This document shows positions 12,481 through 24,699 of a DNA stretch of 64,000 nt, one piece after another. Both the position numbers and the translations under genes were made by a program. Numbering within the stretch: position 1 is the stretch's first letter; every line of letters starts with the position of its first letter. Under the pieces are notes generated by a model. That model was not told the origin of the DNA. It was given only the letters and a program-made list of their open reading frames with translations, and ran no database searches. The stretch comes from Megalonaias nervosa (taxonomy: Eukaryota; Mollusca; Bivalvia; Unionida; Unionidae), in the NCBI GenBank assembly GCA_016617855.1, contig JAECUM010004310.1:1-64000 (forward strand), given 5' to 3'.

Positions 12481-12655
12481 TCGATTGATTGATCAACCCA
12501 GATCTCTACCAAACAGGAGGGATATCCTGTCAAAACACCGGGGATCATTTCTCCATAACAGCCCAGACATTCTCCACTTTCACACCTGGCTCATCTCAAA
12601 AAATCTCTCTGCTGGAACAAGTTTTCAGGATGAGTTGCCAGTTGTATCATTCAAG

Positions 12656-12905
12656 CCAGGAGAGCTTCTACATCCATAGTCTATGATGCCAGGTGGAGAA
12701 TCTTCTGTGATTGATGCAGTAGGAAACACGTTGATCCTATCCGCCCTACTGTAACTTCCATTGCTGATTTCCTTTTGTTCCTTTATGAGACCAAAAGATG
12801 TTCAGTGGCCACTATCATTGAGGAAAGCTTCATTGCTAGATCTTACACTCAAAATGGTGTTCCTACTTGCTCATGCCTCTGTGAGACACAGAAGCAAGCT
12901 TCATT
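12656..12905 (+). pseudogene. DIRS copy 1 tyrosine recombinase, N-terminal core-binding part (relic)
   Basis: From about 12660 one frame reads SIVYDARWRIFCD, a stop where Trp is usual, then RKHVDPIRPTVTSIADFL and FLYETKRCSVATI. This is the SAM-like core-binding domain that precedes the catalytic domain in DIRS recombinases. The catalytic Arg/His/Tyr half is absent. The live protein would have integrated a circular DNA intermediate. Confidence 0.75.
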
Positions 12906-12945
12906 CCTTGTCCATTGAGACTGGCTGACCTGAAGTTAAGCCCAC

Positions 12946-13904
12946 AGTTTTTAAAATTTGCAGTATCCAATATATATCACTACCTTATGTCGTCTCCATA
13001 TATTGCATGCCAGAATCACAGCACCTATGTAAAAGATACATTTATTTTTGCTACTAACCTGGTTCTACAGTTAGCCAAAATTTTTGTCACAAAGGGCAAA
13101 ATCAATATGGATTAAAACCAGAAATACAAACACAAAATATACTGAAAATTATTTATGTTCAGCACTCACTTTAACTAGTCCATGTGTGTAATTATGCTGA
13201 ATGATCATGAAATTTAATATAAAAACATTCAAAAAGGATATCAAAAGTAGCAAAAGAGAAAACTTGGTTAAACCTAATTATTAAATAAACTGGAAAATTT
13301 GTCATATTCAGTTCTGGATTTTTAACTGCTTTAAGCATAAGTAGCATCCTTCCATAATTAACTGGGTTCCTCTCAAACTAATTATTTATACAAATTTTAT
13401 CTTTGAGAAAACTATACGTGTACTATAGAATTTCACCCAGCAACATTATTTTATTTCATTCTGTTGTTTTCAGACATTAATTAATAATCAACAAGATGAC
13501 TTGCTACCTTGAAAATAAGTTAAATATAAAGTGTTTTCAGTAAAGTTGGATGGTGTCAAGTTTTATTTGATCATGTCCCCAAATAAATCTTGGAGAATGT
13601 AATTGAAGTTGTTGTTGCAACTATAGTGTCCCTTTTCTTAATTTGGGCCTAGGCTTTGCATATTTAGCCCTAAAGATGTCATCTGCTGACGCATCAGAAG
13701 CACAAGCCAAATGGTGTAAAGGACTAATCTAAAGTCTATTAATACCATCCCTGGGTCAGTCCTTCTTTTAATAGGAGATAAGTTTTTACATATTTTTTTG
13801 TCTTGCCTTTTGAGGTTATAGAGTGTTTAAACAATTGGGAAAACATTGACCAAACAAGCTTAGTCGACAACATCTCTATTGTCTGACAAAGAAATATATA
13901 TATA
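12946..13904. other. Intron 1, nothing recognised
   Basis: AT-rich, without motifs or internal repeats that I can support. Confidence 0.5.
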
Positions 13905-15480
13905 CACCTCTCCCTCGATAACTTGCACCCTGATAACTCGCAAACTTGCTTATAACACAGGGTCAGGCATGGATCCCAATTTTTAAACCAGAAAATACCA
14001 AAAAATTGATCCCTGTTGGTTGAACTTGAACAAAATCACGATCAAAATTGGTAACGGAAACTTTATATCTCGTTTGTTTTATCGTCAAAAATGGTAGATA
14101 GAACCTGGAAATTTAATCAACATTATGAAATATCAACTTTTAATAAGAAGTCGTATAATTTGTTACATTTTCTTTACAAACGACATTCTTTGTAAACCGC
14201 AATTAACAATATTCAAGGACATTTCGATCAATGAAAATGTCACTTACATCAAGTGGAGGCAGTACTTTAATAAATAAATACCAATTAAATAAAAAAATTT
14301 TATCAATTCAAATTTGTGTTCTAGTTCTATCTTTTAGTTCCTTTTAAGTGTAATCATCATAAATGCAATGTGTCCTCTTGTAATTAAACGTAAAATGTGT
14401 CAATCTACTTAACAGCTATGTCCGCAAGCGTTTTGCTGAGAACCTAATTAAGTGCCCACAGTGTTTTGATATCGGATTAGTGGAAGCATTTGTTGTATTG
14501 TTGCACTAAATAAAAAGAGGGCCTCCTTTTCTGTTATCACGGTAATTACATCTTCTGAATCAAATAAATCAGGTGGAATTGAACAAAAAAGTCAAAAGGC
14601 ATACAAATCCTACATGCTTAAGAACCAGCTGCAGTGGTCATATGTCGGGTAACTCATTTCAGTTGATCAATCGAACACTGTGATACATTTTATTTTGTAC
14701 ATATCTAATTAAACTACCTTAAATTAACCTACTCTATCATAAATGTGATTAAAGATAGCAAGGCACCCAAGTGAAATGAGTACTTCGTAAAATAAAGAGC
14801 TTTGTTTCACAGATACGGACCGTAGTGGGAAAAACGAGTTTCAGAGAATTCCTGAATTCGCACGTAGAGATATCCTCAAGCATGATAAGAAGTTTCACTA
14901 TTACTTTTGCAATGAAATCACGGCATCAATATTTTACTAACTGAAAAATACAAAAATTGAGTTTCGACATAGACGAGTGTCTCATGAAATAAATGTTATG
15001 TGTTTTTGATAAAAAGGAATCTTGTTTGGTAGTGCATCAACAGTTAGTCTGGTTCCCTGCTTCGTAGACTCCTAGTTTCATGAAATACTATTACATATCA
15101 CTCTGGGAACCAGACTAATCAACAAAACAAAAAGCCGTGACATAATACACGAATGTTTTTGCATACAGTGTTTGGTTGTTGAAACCAGTTGCAATCATGT
15201 TATTGATCTTTCAGATGTTGGACATTTTGAAAATAAATGTGATATATAGATAATAATGAACAACTTCATTAGAAAAAAGCGCTTTATTGACAATTTTTCT
15301 CGACTCGATTATAAAACAAGGATTTAGCCATTAAACAGTCCAGTTCCACCCTACCCCAACCCTGCGGTTTTCTGGATGTCTAGCGGGTTTTTCGGAGATC
15401 CCTCGGTAACTCGTGCCCTTGCTTATAGTGCGGTCTGTGTTTTTGGACCCCGATGTGCGCGAGTTATTGAGAGAGAGGTG
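13905..15480. mobile_element. 1.58-kb TIR element with TA target duplication
   Basis: The left end starts CACCTCTCCCTCGATAACTT after TA (13903-13904). The right end is GAGTTATTGAGAGAGAGGTG followed by TA (15481-15482), close to the reverse complement of the left. Subterminal blocks (TAACTCGC/TAACTCGTGCCC, AAGCAAG...GTTATA types) are also inverted. TA duplications and short TIRs of this form fit the Tc1/mariner-pogo-Tigger group. No transposase frame is seen inside, so it is a non-autonomous or decayed copy. A partial copy lies at 36189-36832. Confidence 0.82.
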
Positions 15481-15484
15481 TATG

Positions 15485-15488
15485 TATG

Positions 15489-15519
<31 letters not shown>
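15485..15519. repeat. Mixed (TA)n(TG)n microsatellite
   Basis: Directly abuts the right end of the TIR element. Open frames on both strands across 15.33-15.66 kb are artefacts of this run and the TIR. Confidence 0.9.
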
Positions 15520-15520
<1 letters not shown>

Positions 15521-16044
15521 CACAACTAGAGGAATATATACATGCATGTGCACAATTAGAGGTAGATCAGCACTAGTTAATGAATGTATTCCAAGGTACC
15601 GCATATTGTGCCCATATTTAGATAGATTAGACTCTGGGGGCGGGGGGAGAAGTTCAATTTTCATGTGACTTTATAGGACTCGCTCAATTCAGCATTTTAC
15701 ATTTCTGTGTACAACAGTCGAAACACTCTCACAGATAACTTCAATTAAGCTATCACATGGCCTAACTCAGCCAGATTCTCAAGTTATCTACACACTTGAG
15801 AGGAAGTGAACCTGCATTGTGAGGCGTTTTTTCAATCCTATTTTCCTGAGGTAGATACCCAACTTGTGTATCCACAGGAAATATTAAGGAAACTTTTTAC
15901 TTTCATGTCATTTCAAGAGATTTCCTTAATTCCAGGTTACTACAAATTTATATATGCCCACCATAAGGTGAATACTGTTACGTGGGCCATCATCTGTTGC
16001 CTGGCAGAAAGCAGGTTGAATTTAAGCAAAGAGACACAATAATG

Positions 16045-16740
16045 GGTTTTGTTTCTGCACAACAGGTCAGGTTTTCCACTGTCTACAGTTGCTAATCATT
16101 GTGGATTGTTTACACTTGAGATAAGGAAGAAGCCTATCACTTTAGGAGTCAGAGGTCAAGGTCATTGTGATTCACTGAAGAAAAACGGTTTCTGCACAGT
16201 AACATTTTCTCTACACCAGACTTTATGTTTTCTTGCATGTTTGGTATTAAAGAAGCCTGTTGATTTTGGAGGTAAAAGGTCAAGGATACTCTTAAAGAGA
16301 GAAGAGGTTTCTATGCAATAACAGTTCCACATCACACACCTGGACTAAACTTTACAGATGGCTTGCACTTGTAGTGGGAAGAAGCCTATTATGGAGTCAA
16401 AAGGTCAAAGGTTAAGGTCAGTGACTGGAAGAAGAAGAAGAATAGTTTCTGCCCAGAATTTCAGTTCTTGACCACAAACCTTCACTTACTCTGTGGCTTA
16501 CTTACAGAGTCAGTAAGAAAGATACCTGTTGATTTACTCTGAATGGAAGAAGAAAAAAGTTAATTTAGCTCTAGACCACATAACTTGACAAAAATTGGTA
16601 GAGGACTTGCACTTATGGTATGAGAGGGGCCTGTGATTCTGGATCAAAATGACAAAGAAAAATGGGTTTATGCAAAATAACTATTGTTCAAGAGCAATTT
16701 CCTTGATCAAAATTTGTGGATGGCTTGCACTTTGGGTATT
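16045..16740. repeat. Degenerate minisatellite, about 115-200 bp units, five copies
   Basis: The theme is TTTCTGCACARTAAC ... GGCTTGCACTT ... AAGAAGCCTRTTGAT ... AGTCAAAAGGTCAAGG ... GACTGGAAGAAGAA. Unit starts fall near 16049, 16187, 16309, 16447 and 16667. Repeats of this 'AAAGGTCAAGGTCA' kind are familiar from molluscan introns. The (TA)n run at 16739-16764 follows. Confidence 0.75.
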
Positions 16741-16764
16741 ATATATATATATATATATATATAT
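16739..16764. repeat. (TA)n microsatellite
   Basis: Separates the minisatellite from the start of duplication unit 1. Confidence 0.95.
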
Positions 16765-16784
16765 CTGTAAATTGTAATAAGGGC

Positions 16785-17714
16785 CTCATAGGTTTGGCTC
16801 TTTTATAAGACATGCTTCCTCACTGTATTAGCAATGGCAGGCAGAATAAGTGATGTACATTGCTCTATCAGTGGACCCAAACTACTTGCAATCCCTACAA
16901 GATGGGTTACTATCACTCACTGCCAAGAATAGGCTTCCATTCATGGGGATCAGACTTTTATAATGAAATCCCTATCTATTCTAGTACCTTCTGTCATTAT
17001 ATAGCTTCATAAGAATTTCTTTGCGACTTTGCAGGTGGGATAATTTTTCCCTTTTGAGGCAACCCCCCAACATTTGGAGTCTATTATGCACTTGAGTTAT
17101 CTTAATTGAAGCCGTCTGACATATCTTAGGGGACTGGAAATGACCTCTCCGGGGTAAGGGGATGTGTTTTCCTCCACCTTGTACCTATTTTCTTAAGGTA
17201 TTTTGATCAACTAATGTATTTGAAGAAGAAACCAATATTTTCTAGTAAAATATGTTTCTTCAGTAATGCTTACTGATCATAATACACTCTCCCAGCCTCC
17301 CTGCAGTTACATCCATATAGACGGCATACCTTCAGCAATACAGAACCCTTAAATTCTATGATTTAAAGGCCAGCAGTTATAGTCGTAGCAAGTCTGATAA
17401 GTAAATAAACATTTCTATGCAGTAATTTTAGTTGAAGATCACATACCTTGCCCAAAAGTCCAAACATGGAGACCCACTGGTCTATGATTCGCAGGATCAG
17501 CCATGTCCTACTAGTGCCTGCAAAGAGGACACAGAAGCACAGGGTGGCCCCGTAATGTACCATTCATGGTACTCTTGTATTTTTCCAGCCCTGTTGATGA
17601 ATTAATTTTGTATATCACCAGAAACTAAGGATTGAAGTATAGGCATACAGTTAAGATGGGTTATATGTGTGTATGCAGTGAATACAATTTTGACATTATT
17701 AAACCAGTGGAAAT
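16785..17714. repeat. Upstream flank of duplication unit 1 (paralogue of 29248-29962)
   Basis: It aligns with 29248-29962 over its length apart from indels; for example ATTCGCAGGATCAGCCATGT and CCTACTAGTGCCTGCAAAG recur in both. The first about 300 bp (GGGCCTCATAGG..., TTAGCAATGG, CTCTATCAGTG) are the remains of a DIRS tyrosine-recombinase region, as can be seen because the paralogue at 29.25 kb runs on from a complete DIRS body. Only the DIRS tail is present here. Confidence 0.85.
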
Positions 17715-18279
17715 GATTTGCATTCTACCATATATACTATAAGTTGAAGATTTTAAATGAAAAATTGATTCACGCAGAGTAGGACATACAAAATATATGA
17801 TAAATTTAATGATAATGTTTGAAACTAAGAATGTTTGCAGTAAGTGCAAATACTGTCATTTCAAATATTTGTATGTTTTCATACCACTATACCCATCCAG
17901 AAATGCATATATGGTATGCACTGTGTTTGTCTCTTTCCTGACCATATTTGTTACACAATACTTGTATCTAAATTCGTTTGGATTTTTATAATTTGAAAAT
18001 ATTGGTGGTAAATTAAATATTACACACCGTAAGATGGTGTCCATCAATATTCCTTACCACAAGGGTTTACTAGTACATGTAAGTAAATGTACATGTATTT
18101 TGCTTTCATTTTTGTGCAAGTCTGGACAACTTGTATTTGTATTGTATTTTGTGTTTACTGTATAAGCACTGCTTGATACAGTATAAATTTCAATTTGATT
18201 TATAGTTTCTTTTTCCATAAACCAGATCAAATTCCCAAGTGATATTTCCCAAGTTAACTGCTGGTGCATGTGGGCCAGT

Positions 18280-18545
18280 AAGCTCTTGGTTTGTAAAAGC
18301 AGCACCCACTTTGTTTTTAAGTTGACAATCCTTTAATCAACGTGCATATTTGATGCTTGTTCCGTATTAAGTAGAATCCTACAATTCCCTGTGGATATTT
18401 GACCTTAATCCCTTAGCTTGTAATGGCAGCACCCACTTTGTTTTCCTGTATGGTAACTGTTTGATTGAACAGCAAATCTGATACTTGTTCAATGCCAAGT
18501 AACAGTGATTGTTTTTAACTCCCTGTCATCTTGCTGCACAGTTGA
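18280..18545. repeat. Two-copy tandem repeat, about 125 bp
   Basis: GCAGCACCCACTTTGTTTT occurs at about 18299 and 18425, with similar flanks (TGATGCTTGTTC / TGATACTTGTTC). It lies in the about 1.55 kb (17715-19265) that has no counterpart in unit 2. The rest of that stretch shows nothing I recognise. Confidence 0.65.
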
Positions 18546-19419
18546 CACCTGTTAAGTTGCATCCTTTAAAAGGTTTCACAGACTGTGATCAAAGTGTCAC
18601 TTATAGGGCCCATGCTCAGTCTCTACATAAGCCCCTGCATATGACAGTAAAGATGAGGAGACAGATGATATTTACGATGAGCAGATGATGATGAGAATTT
18701 CAGTACATTATTTGGTGACTCAAATCATTAGGATGAGTTCTTGGACTTGAAACCCGATAACATTAGGCAGTGACATTTATAGGATACTGTGAATCTGACA
18801 AAAGTGTACTTGACTTTCATTGTTTATTTGTAAGATGTGGCATTAACATATTATGAAATATTGTTCATTTGGATCATTTTGGGCTACTATTATTATACAG
18901 GTATTTGATCTATAATAGAATTCATAGATTTATCATATGAATGGATCTAAGATGTCAAGCATTTATGGATTTTATTAGGAAGATCGACACAGTGTGAGTT
19001 GTCAATTTATTTGTGACATATTCTGCTTGATAATATAATTGTATTTATTATACTGGGTTTTTTTATTCCTATATATCTATTCATCCAGTTTGGCTTGTTT
19101 ATGTTTTTTTTCTTCAAAGTGCAAGTTGGACTCACTGATGTCACCCCTTCAGACAGACCTGACTTGCAAACTAAATGCAACCCTAACAGTTAGGGGTTGA
19201 CTTTTAGTTGAGTTGACTATAACTGAGTATATACAGTACCTGGAATGGCAAGGGCCATACTGATGCTAAAGCAATTAGAATAAAGTGGCTATACAGGTTG
19301 AATCATTTTTGATTCAGTGTTTTTCAGCTTTGTCATGCAATTAAAAGTGCAGTTATTTTATAACCATGAAAACAAGAAGGTAAATTGTTATTCACACCAT
19401 ATTTCTTTTTCTTTTCCAG

Positions 19420-19716
19420 CTGCATTGTCAGTTTCCATTGATAATGGTGAAAGATTATCCATATCTGTAGGCAGTAATGCAACAATTACATGCTCTGTTT
19501 CTGGATCTGGAACCATAAGCATAGTTTGGATTGGACCCATAAACAATACGCTGACAAATACAACAAAGTATACTTTAACTTGGTACAACATCAGTACTGG
19601 CAAAAGCAAAATAATTATTTTTGCTGGATCAACAGCTGACAGTGGCTTGTATATTTGTCAGGCTACAGATGGATTTGGATCTGTAGCACAGGATGCCATC
19701 ACACTCACAGTATATG
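19420..19716 (+). CDS. Ig-domain exon 2
   Basis: Acceptor TTTTTCTTTTCCAG precedes 19420 and donor GTAACC follows 19716. The exon is 297 bp, phase 1-1 and open. It begins ALSVSIDNGERLS; the split codon with exon 1 makes Pro. The Ig core is Cys at 19491-19493 (TITCSVSGSGTI), Trp at 19527-19529 (VWIGPINN) and the F-strand SGLYICQATD with Cys at 19656-19658. Sequons are NAT before the B strand, NNT and NTT in the C-C' region, and NIS, so the domain is probably heavily glycosylated and secreted or extracellular. It is closest to exons 3, 4 and 5, sharing SIDNG and the unusual WIGP C strand. Confidence 0.92.
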
Positions 19717-19959
19717 GTAACCACCTTAGAGTATTTGCCTTATATAATACAGTATTTATGAATCAAGTTAAACAGTATTGTATGATTTTAGCTGTTCAAT
19801 GTTTCTGGAATATGAGCCATTTCAAGCATGTCAGGCCAATGAAAAAATAAACTTTGTAGTAATATAATATATTGTAATAAAATCAGTGATGTAATATGAT
19901 TGCAAAGCATTTTTGGCTTGTGGATTGATGATGTCTGTTTTACATCCATCCATCTTGCA

Positions 19960-20580
19960 TCAGCACTCGGGGTTTGTATTTAGGTCATTTTCTCAGATAC
20001 TATTGCTATTGGAGTCACATGATATATTATTGCATCATGAGAATTACTATTATAATAGCCATTAGTGGAAACTGGTCATTGTGAACTGTGTTTCTCACTG
20101 CAGTAATTTTGGTTAACATGTGTGTTTAGCTAAGATGCATCATTTAGAGTCCTACATATTTAAATGACTCAGTAAAAATTATGTTACAGTGACCTATATT
20201 TGATAGTCCAGTCATTTTTTAACCTTTGCATTTAGCTGATTTTCTCAGCCACTATTGCCTATGGAATCATTTAACTTGGTATGTGATTGCACCATGAGAC
20301 AGTCATCAGTGAAAACAAAGTCACTATGTCCTATATTTCATGGCCCATTTGCATTTAGCTGCATTTCTCTATGCTAGGTCTTTTTCATATACCAATTACG
20401 TATAGTCTTGTACAAAGTTGGTATTTAGATGCATCATGTGGTGTACTACACCTTTTAGTCAAAAGTAGGTCACTGTTACCTATATTGCTTGTCCATTGAT
20501 ATTGATGAACCTTTATGTTTAGTTCAGTTTATATACATTAGGGTTTTGTGTTTATGTCATTTTCTTAAACACTGTTGCAC
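19960..20580. repeat. Minisatellite of about 190-bp units, unit 1 only
   Basis: Units carry TTTGTATTTAGGTCATTTTCTCAGA, CACTATTGC, TGCACCATGAGA and GTGACCTATATTTGATAGTCC themes, repeated about three times with heavy divergence. The paralogous position in unit 2 (about 32455) lacks it, so it was gained here or lost there. Confidence 0.65.
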
Positions 20581-20849
20581 ACTGAATTGCATACAGAGAG
20601 AAGCTGCCAGGCTGTGGGACCTCAGATATCTAAAAAAATGATCTTGAGTTGAGATACTTTTTAAGCCCAATGGGGAATCGATTCTACAGATTACCTCCGA
20701 GATGCTGCCAGGACATAGGTGTGTGCAAATTGTACACAAATTGCACAATACAGATACAAGGCAGTTCAGTAAATGGTTTTCAGTTTGCAGAGGCTTTGAA
20801 GGTGTGAAATGATAAGAAACAGAAGAATACTTACTAGTTTAGCAAATTG

Positions 20850-21170
20850 CGTGATTTAGATTTTTAACATAGCTTTAAAAAATTTTCAGTCATATTGCTA
20901 TGATGTCTGCAGTGTGGCAGTTTATGGTGATGTCAAGCACTGGGGCATCATGCCGCAGACATGTATTATGATGTCCCACCCAGTCACATTATCCTGACAC
21001 CAGATAGACTGACCAATCCTAACACTAACCTCTTAATGCTGAATGCCTAGTGAGGCAGCTGTTAGTACCAATTTTATAAGTCTGTGGTATGAGTCGGTTG
21101 GGGTTCGAACCTGTGACCTCCTGATCCGAGGCGGACGTTCTAACCACTAGGCCACCAGAGCAATACTTGA
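20850..21170 (-). mobile_element. tRNA-derived SINE, minus strand, with 7-bp target duplication
   Basis: On the minus strand the head reads GGTGGCCTAGTGGTTAGAA (A box) and GGTTCGAACC (B box), the RNA polymerase III promoter of a tRNA-like 5' region. The central part contains GGCATTCAGCATTAAGAGG and ATGTGACTGGGTGGGAC, and the 3' end is near GCTATGTTAAAAA. The duplication CAAATTG flanks it at 20843-20849 and 21171-21177. It matches 57327-57703 over its whole length. The same site in unit 2 lacks the SINE, so it is a clean insertion after the duplication. Confidence 0.9.
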
Positions 21171-21945
21171 CAAATTGAATATATCTTTTGTCAAAGAAGT
21201 CATGCAAACTCTTTAATGCCTCTTTGCATGGACATAATAATGTTGTCAAACTGTTAAAGTAATAAATCACTTGTTTTCACCCCTTCAGCTGTTTCTCCCC
21301 CAACCCCATGATTCCCAGCTGCTGGAGGTAGGTGTGGAGGACATCCCCCTCATAAGCAAATTTCTGGCAGAATCTCTGCATAAGTTGATATTTAGATGTG
21401 TCAATCTAGCTCAAATGAACTGAACAATTTATTAAAATTGCTACCAAGTGAATAGAAATGTATGCACAGCTTTGATTTGCAACCTGGCAATGTGTGCAAA
21501 GGAGATACAGTGCACAATCCAATGTCAGTAAACTTAGTCCAGATAAATGATTTAGAGTTTTTCTTTTAGGCAAGTCATGTGACATGAGTGCAAAGACAGT
21601 GTCACATTATATTCATTGTAACATATTTGTCTTAGCATTTACAATCAGATGGAGAAATTTCAATCCCATCAAAGTTTCATGATTATCTTTGGGGGAAAAG
21701 TGTGTTAATTATGCCATTGTTGTTATTGTTGTGAATTGTGGTTCCATACAGTTAGTAAGTTCATCTTGCATAGAATTGATTCAGAGTCAATAAAATTAAC
21801 CAATTTATCTAGATCACTTAAATGTTTGTAATGTCTAGATCACTTAAATTAATGTCTTGTAATATTTGTATGAAAGTGTACTAAGGTACTTGTATCACAA
21901 AAACTATTGAATATTGTCAAGTCAAAAATCACATTGTCTAGTAGG

Positions 21946-24281
21946 GGTGAAACATTTAATCAATATATTTATATATCAATAATTTTTCCATATCAATACA
22001 AGAGGTGAAGAATACAAAAAATACTTACCCTATAAAGTTACATTAATCTGCAGCAGCCATGAATAATTATTAGTTGTTTGCCTTTTTATCTGTTAAAATG
22101 AGAATACATCTGAGACTGCTGTAGCAGGCATGTGCACTTGTTTCTATCAGTAAAAGTAAAAACTGACAACACCCACTCCCCTTACTACAAATTAACATAA
22201 GGTGACTAACTCACATGGTTCAAAATCTTCTCCCATGAATTCCTGCTAATTGTTTTATCCTGTCGGCTTGTTCAGCCACTGAAAACATATATCAGTGTAA
22301 AAAGATATTCCAGACTCATTCTCCATTTAAGTACTTTACTAATCTACTAATAATCACTTTTATTTTAAGTTTAACTGTTACTTCATATCTTGTCTGCTAG
22401 GATCGAATTTGAAGACTACACTTAAGGTGAGTCACACTGTGAAATATGTTACATTATTTAAGATTGGTTGTAATTGTTTGTTCAGTTTCAGATTAAAACA
22501 ATGGCCACCAATCAGAAGTAACTGTTGCTTGTTCACTGCATGACACACTGGATGTACTGACTTCTGAGCAAATACAAAGCAACATAGAAACTTCGTACAA
22601 AAGTGTTTTAAATGATATGTAAAGTACTTCAATTCTACATAGGCAACAAGTTTGGAAATGTCCTTTTATGTTGATATATGTATTCAGTGACTGAACATGC
22701 CAATTGGATTGAAAGAGAACAAATTAGCACAGAATCAGTAAGGGGGCAGATTCCAAACCGCATGAGTTATGAGTGATAGTCACCTTGTTAATTTGTGGAA
22801 TGGGAGTGGTTGTTGTCAATCATTTACTTTTTTGTTGATAGAAAGGAGTGCCTGTGGCTGCAGCAGTTGTTTTGCATCAACTGATATAGAGTGTGAAGGA
22901 TTTGGTTGTCTCCATTCATCACATTCACACTTGTTGTAGTTCAGATTTTCCTTGCACATGGAAATTGCACTATTTCTTCAGTTTTGAAGATGACACTAAG
23001 GTCTTTCAGCTTTAAATGAAGACATGAAATTGGTAATAAGATATTTTTAAAGCAATAATATAGTGCAAAACAAATAGCATTAGTAACTAAGATGAGTCAA
23101 GCATCTGATCAAATGAAGCAGCCTGAAATGGCCTAAAATGTTGAATTAAAGTTACTGACAACTAACAGGTAGTCTGTTTGGAAGTTTGGTTTTTGGGGGT
23201 TATCTTGTCAAGGATGAGGTTGGCATATGAATGGATGATAAGTCTTTATCTGTCTGTAATTTGCATACTGGCAATATAACCAATATGTCAACACATATTA
23301 AATGGCACCACCTATTACTGACAGACCTTCTAGAGATGAAAAGAATATCAAGCTGAGATGTGTATTGACAATTTATTATATTGTATGCTGTGTATTGTGA
23401 ATCATATAGATACGCAGGAGAGGTGTATCATTTCTTCTTCAAATATCTTACCTGATCATAATACTTTAGGAGAACTACCTTGCAAATCCATCCCTCACAG
23501 GCTAAACATTTTTAGCTAAAAGGCTAAATGTTATCTGCCCACCTAGGTGGCCATTAGAGTGATCTCCCATTGATACCCCCATGATACAGGGATTGTCCCC
23601 AATTCCATGAATACTTAAGCTCCTACTTGGGGAGTTGTGCACTTTCCATAGACAGGCCTCACAATCCTTTACCAGCTTTCTGGTAGTTCTTCCATTAAGC
23701 AAGTTGGAGAATTCTCTTTGAAGGGAAGTACACACTATCAAATATTTACTACTCTTCCTTAATTCTTTGATGACAAAGTTCTGTCTTTGCATTATTATCA
23801 CTTTGCCATCATCACACACTTAGGTACCCTGGGGTACGTACCTACATGGGTCAAGTGTGTGTTCCCTGACATTGTTATAGCTGTAATTAAATATATATGC
23901 ATGTCTGGTGTGTGATATAGAAAATAGTAAAAATACGGTAATATTGATGTATAATTTCCACACAGGTCAGATACATACAGGTAACTTTTCTACACTAATC
24001 TAGTCTTAGAATTCTATATGCCCAGCTTCACTGAGTTTACACATTTAGGTCATCAGTGGGCCTTTCTGTTGAAATTAATATTGTCTTACATTGATATTAT
24101 AGCATCTACTTTGTAAAAGTTTCCATAGTGACACATCAGAGCACACAGTATCAACTGACACATGTTTCATATTCCAGGTATACATATTTTTATAGGGTAT
24201 ATCTCTGTATGGTCACAGAGTTCATAAAGCAGGACAAATGCAGGGCTACAGCTGTTTATAATATGATCCAATTTTCTTACA
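21946..24281. other. Intron 2, nothing recognised
   Basis: AT-rich intron. A 105-codon open frame on the minus strand at 23502-23819 has no motif I recognise. A short palindrome-like GGTACCCTGGGGTACGTACC lies at 23823-23842. Confidence 0.5.
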
Positions 24282-24289
24282 GATTAGAC

Positions 24290-24455
24290 CAGTGTTACCC
24301 AATCCCCAGGGTCATGAGGACATTATGGAGGGTTTTGGAGTGTCATTAGGATTTCTTTATAGGGTGGATAAACTTGGAAAAATGTAGAAATGGGGTCATG
24401 GGGCTCAGAAAAAAAATGTTTTAGAGTCACAGCCATAAAAGGTTGGGAACCACTG
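24290..24455. mobile_element. 166-bp hAT-type MITE with 8-bp target duplication
   Basis: The ends are CAGTGTTACCCAATCC and GGTTGGGAACCACTG, which are imperfect inverted repeats matching the CAGTGGTTCCCAACC type common in hAT/Charlie elements. The 8-bp duplication GATTAGAC is exact on both sides (24282-24289 and 24456-24463). There is no coding capacity; it must have been moved by a transposase supplied elsewhere. Confidence 0.92.
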
Positions 24456-24699
24456 GATTAGACCCTGGGCAAAACTAAGTGCAAGATCTGTAAACATTTA
24501 AAATATGCAACTCACAATCATCCTACATGTATAGTTTGCTCTGGTTGCCAATAAAAAAAAAAAACATGTTAGTTCTGCTCATCGTGAACTGAAGGTCATT
24601 GGGTTACTGTACCTCCCTAAGGGGAAGGTGCAGAGTCATACATTGAGGGACAAAGACACCATAAGTATTTATGCAGACATTTACTTTCCAAGAGATGTA

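Larger units (their letters stand above)
9960..12945 (+). mobile_element. DIRS-type retrotransposon copy 1 (decayed)
   Basis: The + strand reads, in order: a gag-like region (about 9960-10900, with DEEEEVWSFDTTSLL), reverse transcriptase, RNase H with the downstream DIRS-specific region, and the N-terminal part of a tyrosine recombinase ending about 12905. This gag-RT-RH-YR order without an integrase is characteristic of DIRS elements. The frame changes repeatedly and stops are common. The catalytic half of the recombinase and the right end are missing, so the copy is 3' truncated. It lies in intron 1, sense to the host gene. Confidence 0.85.
19717..21945. repeat. Downstream flank of duplication unit 1 (paralogue of 32224-37372)
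   Basis: It aligns in blocks with the region after exon 4: 19717-19945 with 32224-32460, 20590-20750 with 32470-32640, 20770-20840 with 33640-33725, 21178-21245 with 36124-36188, and 21285-21945 with 36870-37372 (for example GGTGTGGAGGAC and ATAAGCAAATTTCTGGCA in both). Gaps in the alignment are later insertions: a minisatellite and a SINE here, and a LINE and a TIR element in the other copy. Confidence 0.85.

Noticed and set aside
17363..17563. Antisense open frame conserved with 29596-29850
   Set aside because: The similarity is explained by duplication of the whole intronic segment; no domain and no sign of stronger conservation in the frame than around it by eye.
21085..21170. Possible tRNA gene on the minus strand
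   Set aside because: A and B boxes are present, but the acceptor stem does not pair and the sequence continues into a SINE body with target duplication; it is the SINE head.
23502..23819. 105-codon minus-strand open frame in intron 2
   Set aside because: No motif recognised and no splice or promoter context; kept only as a note.
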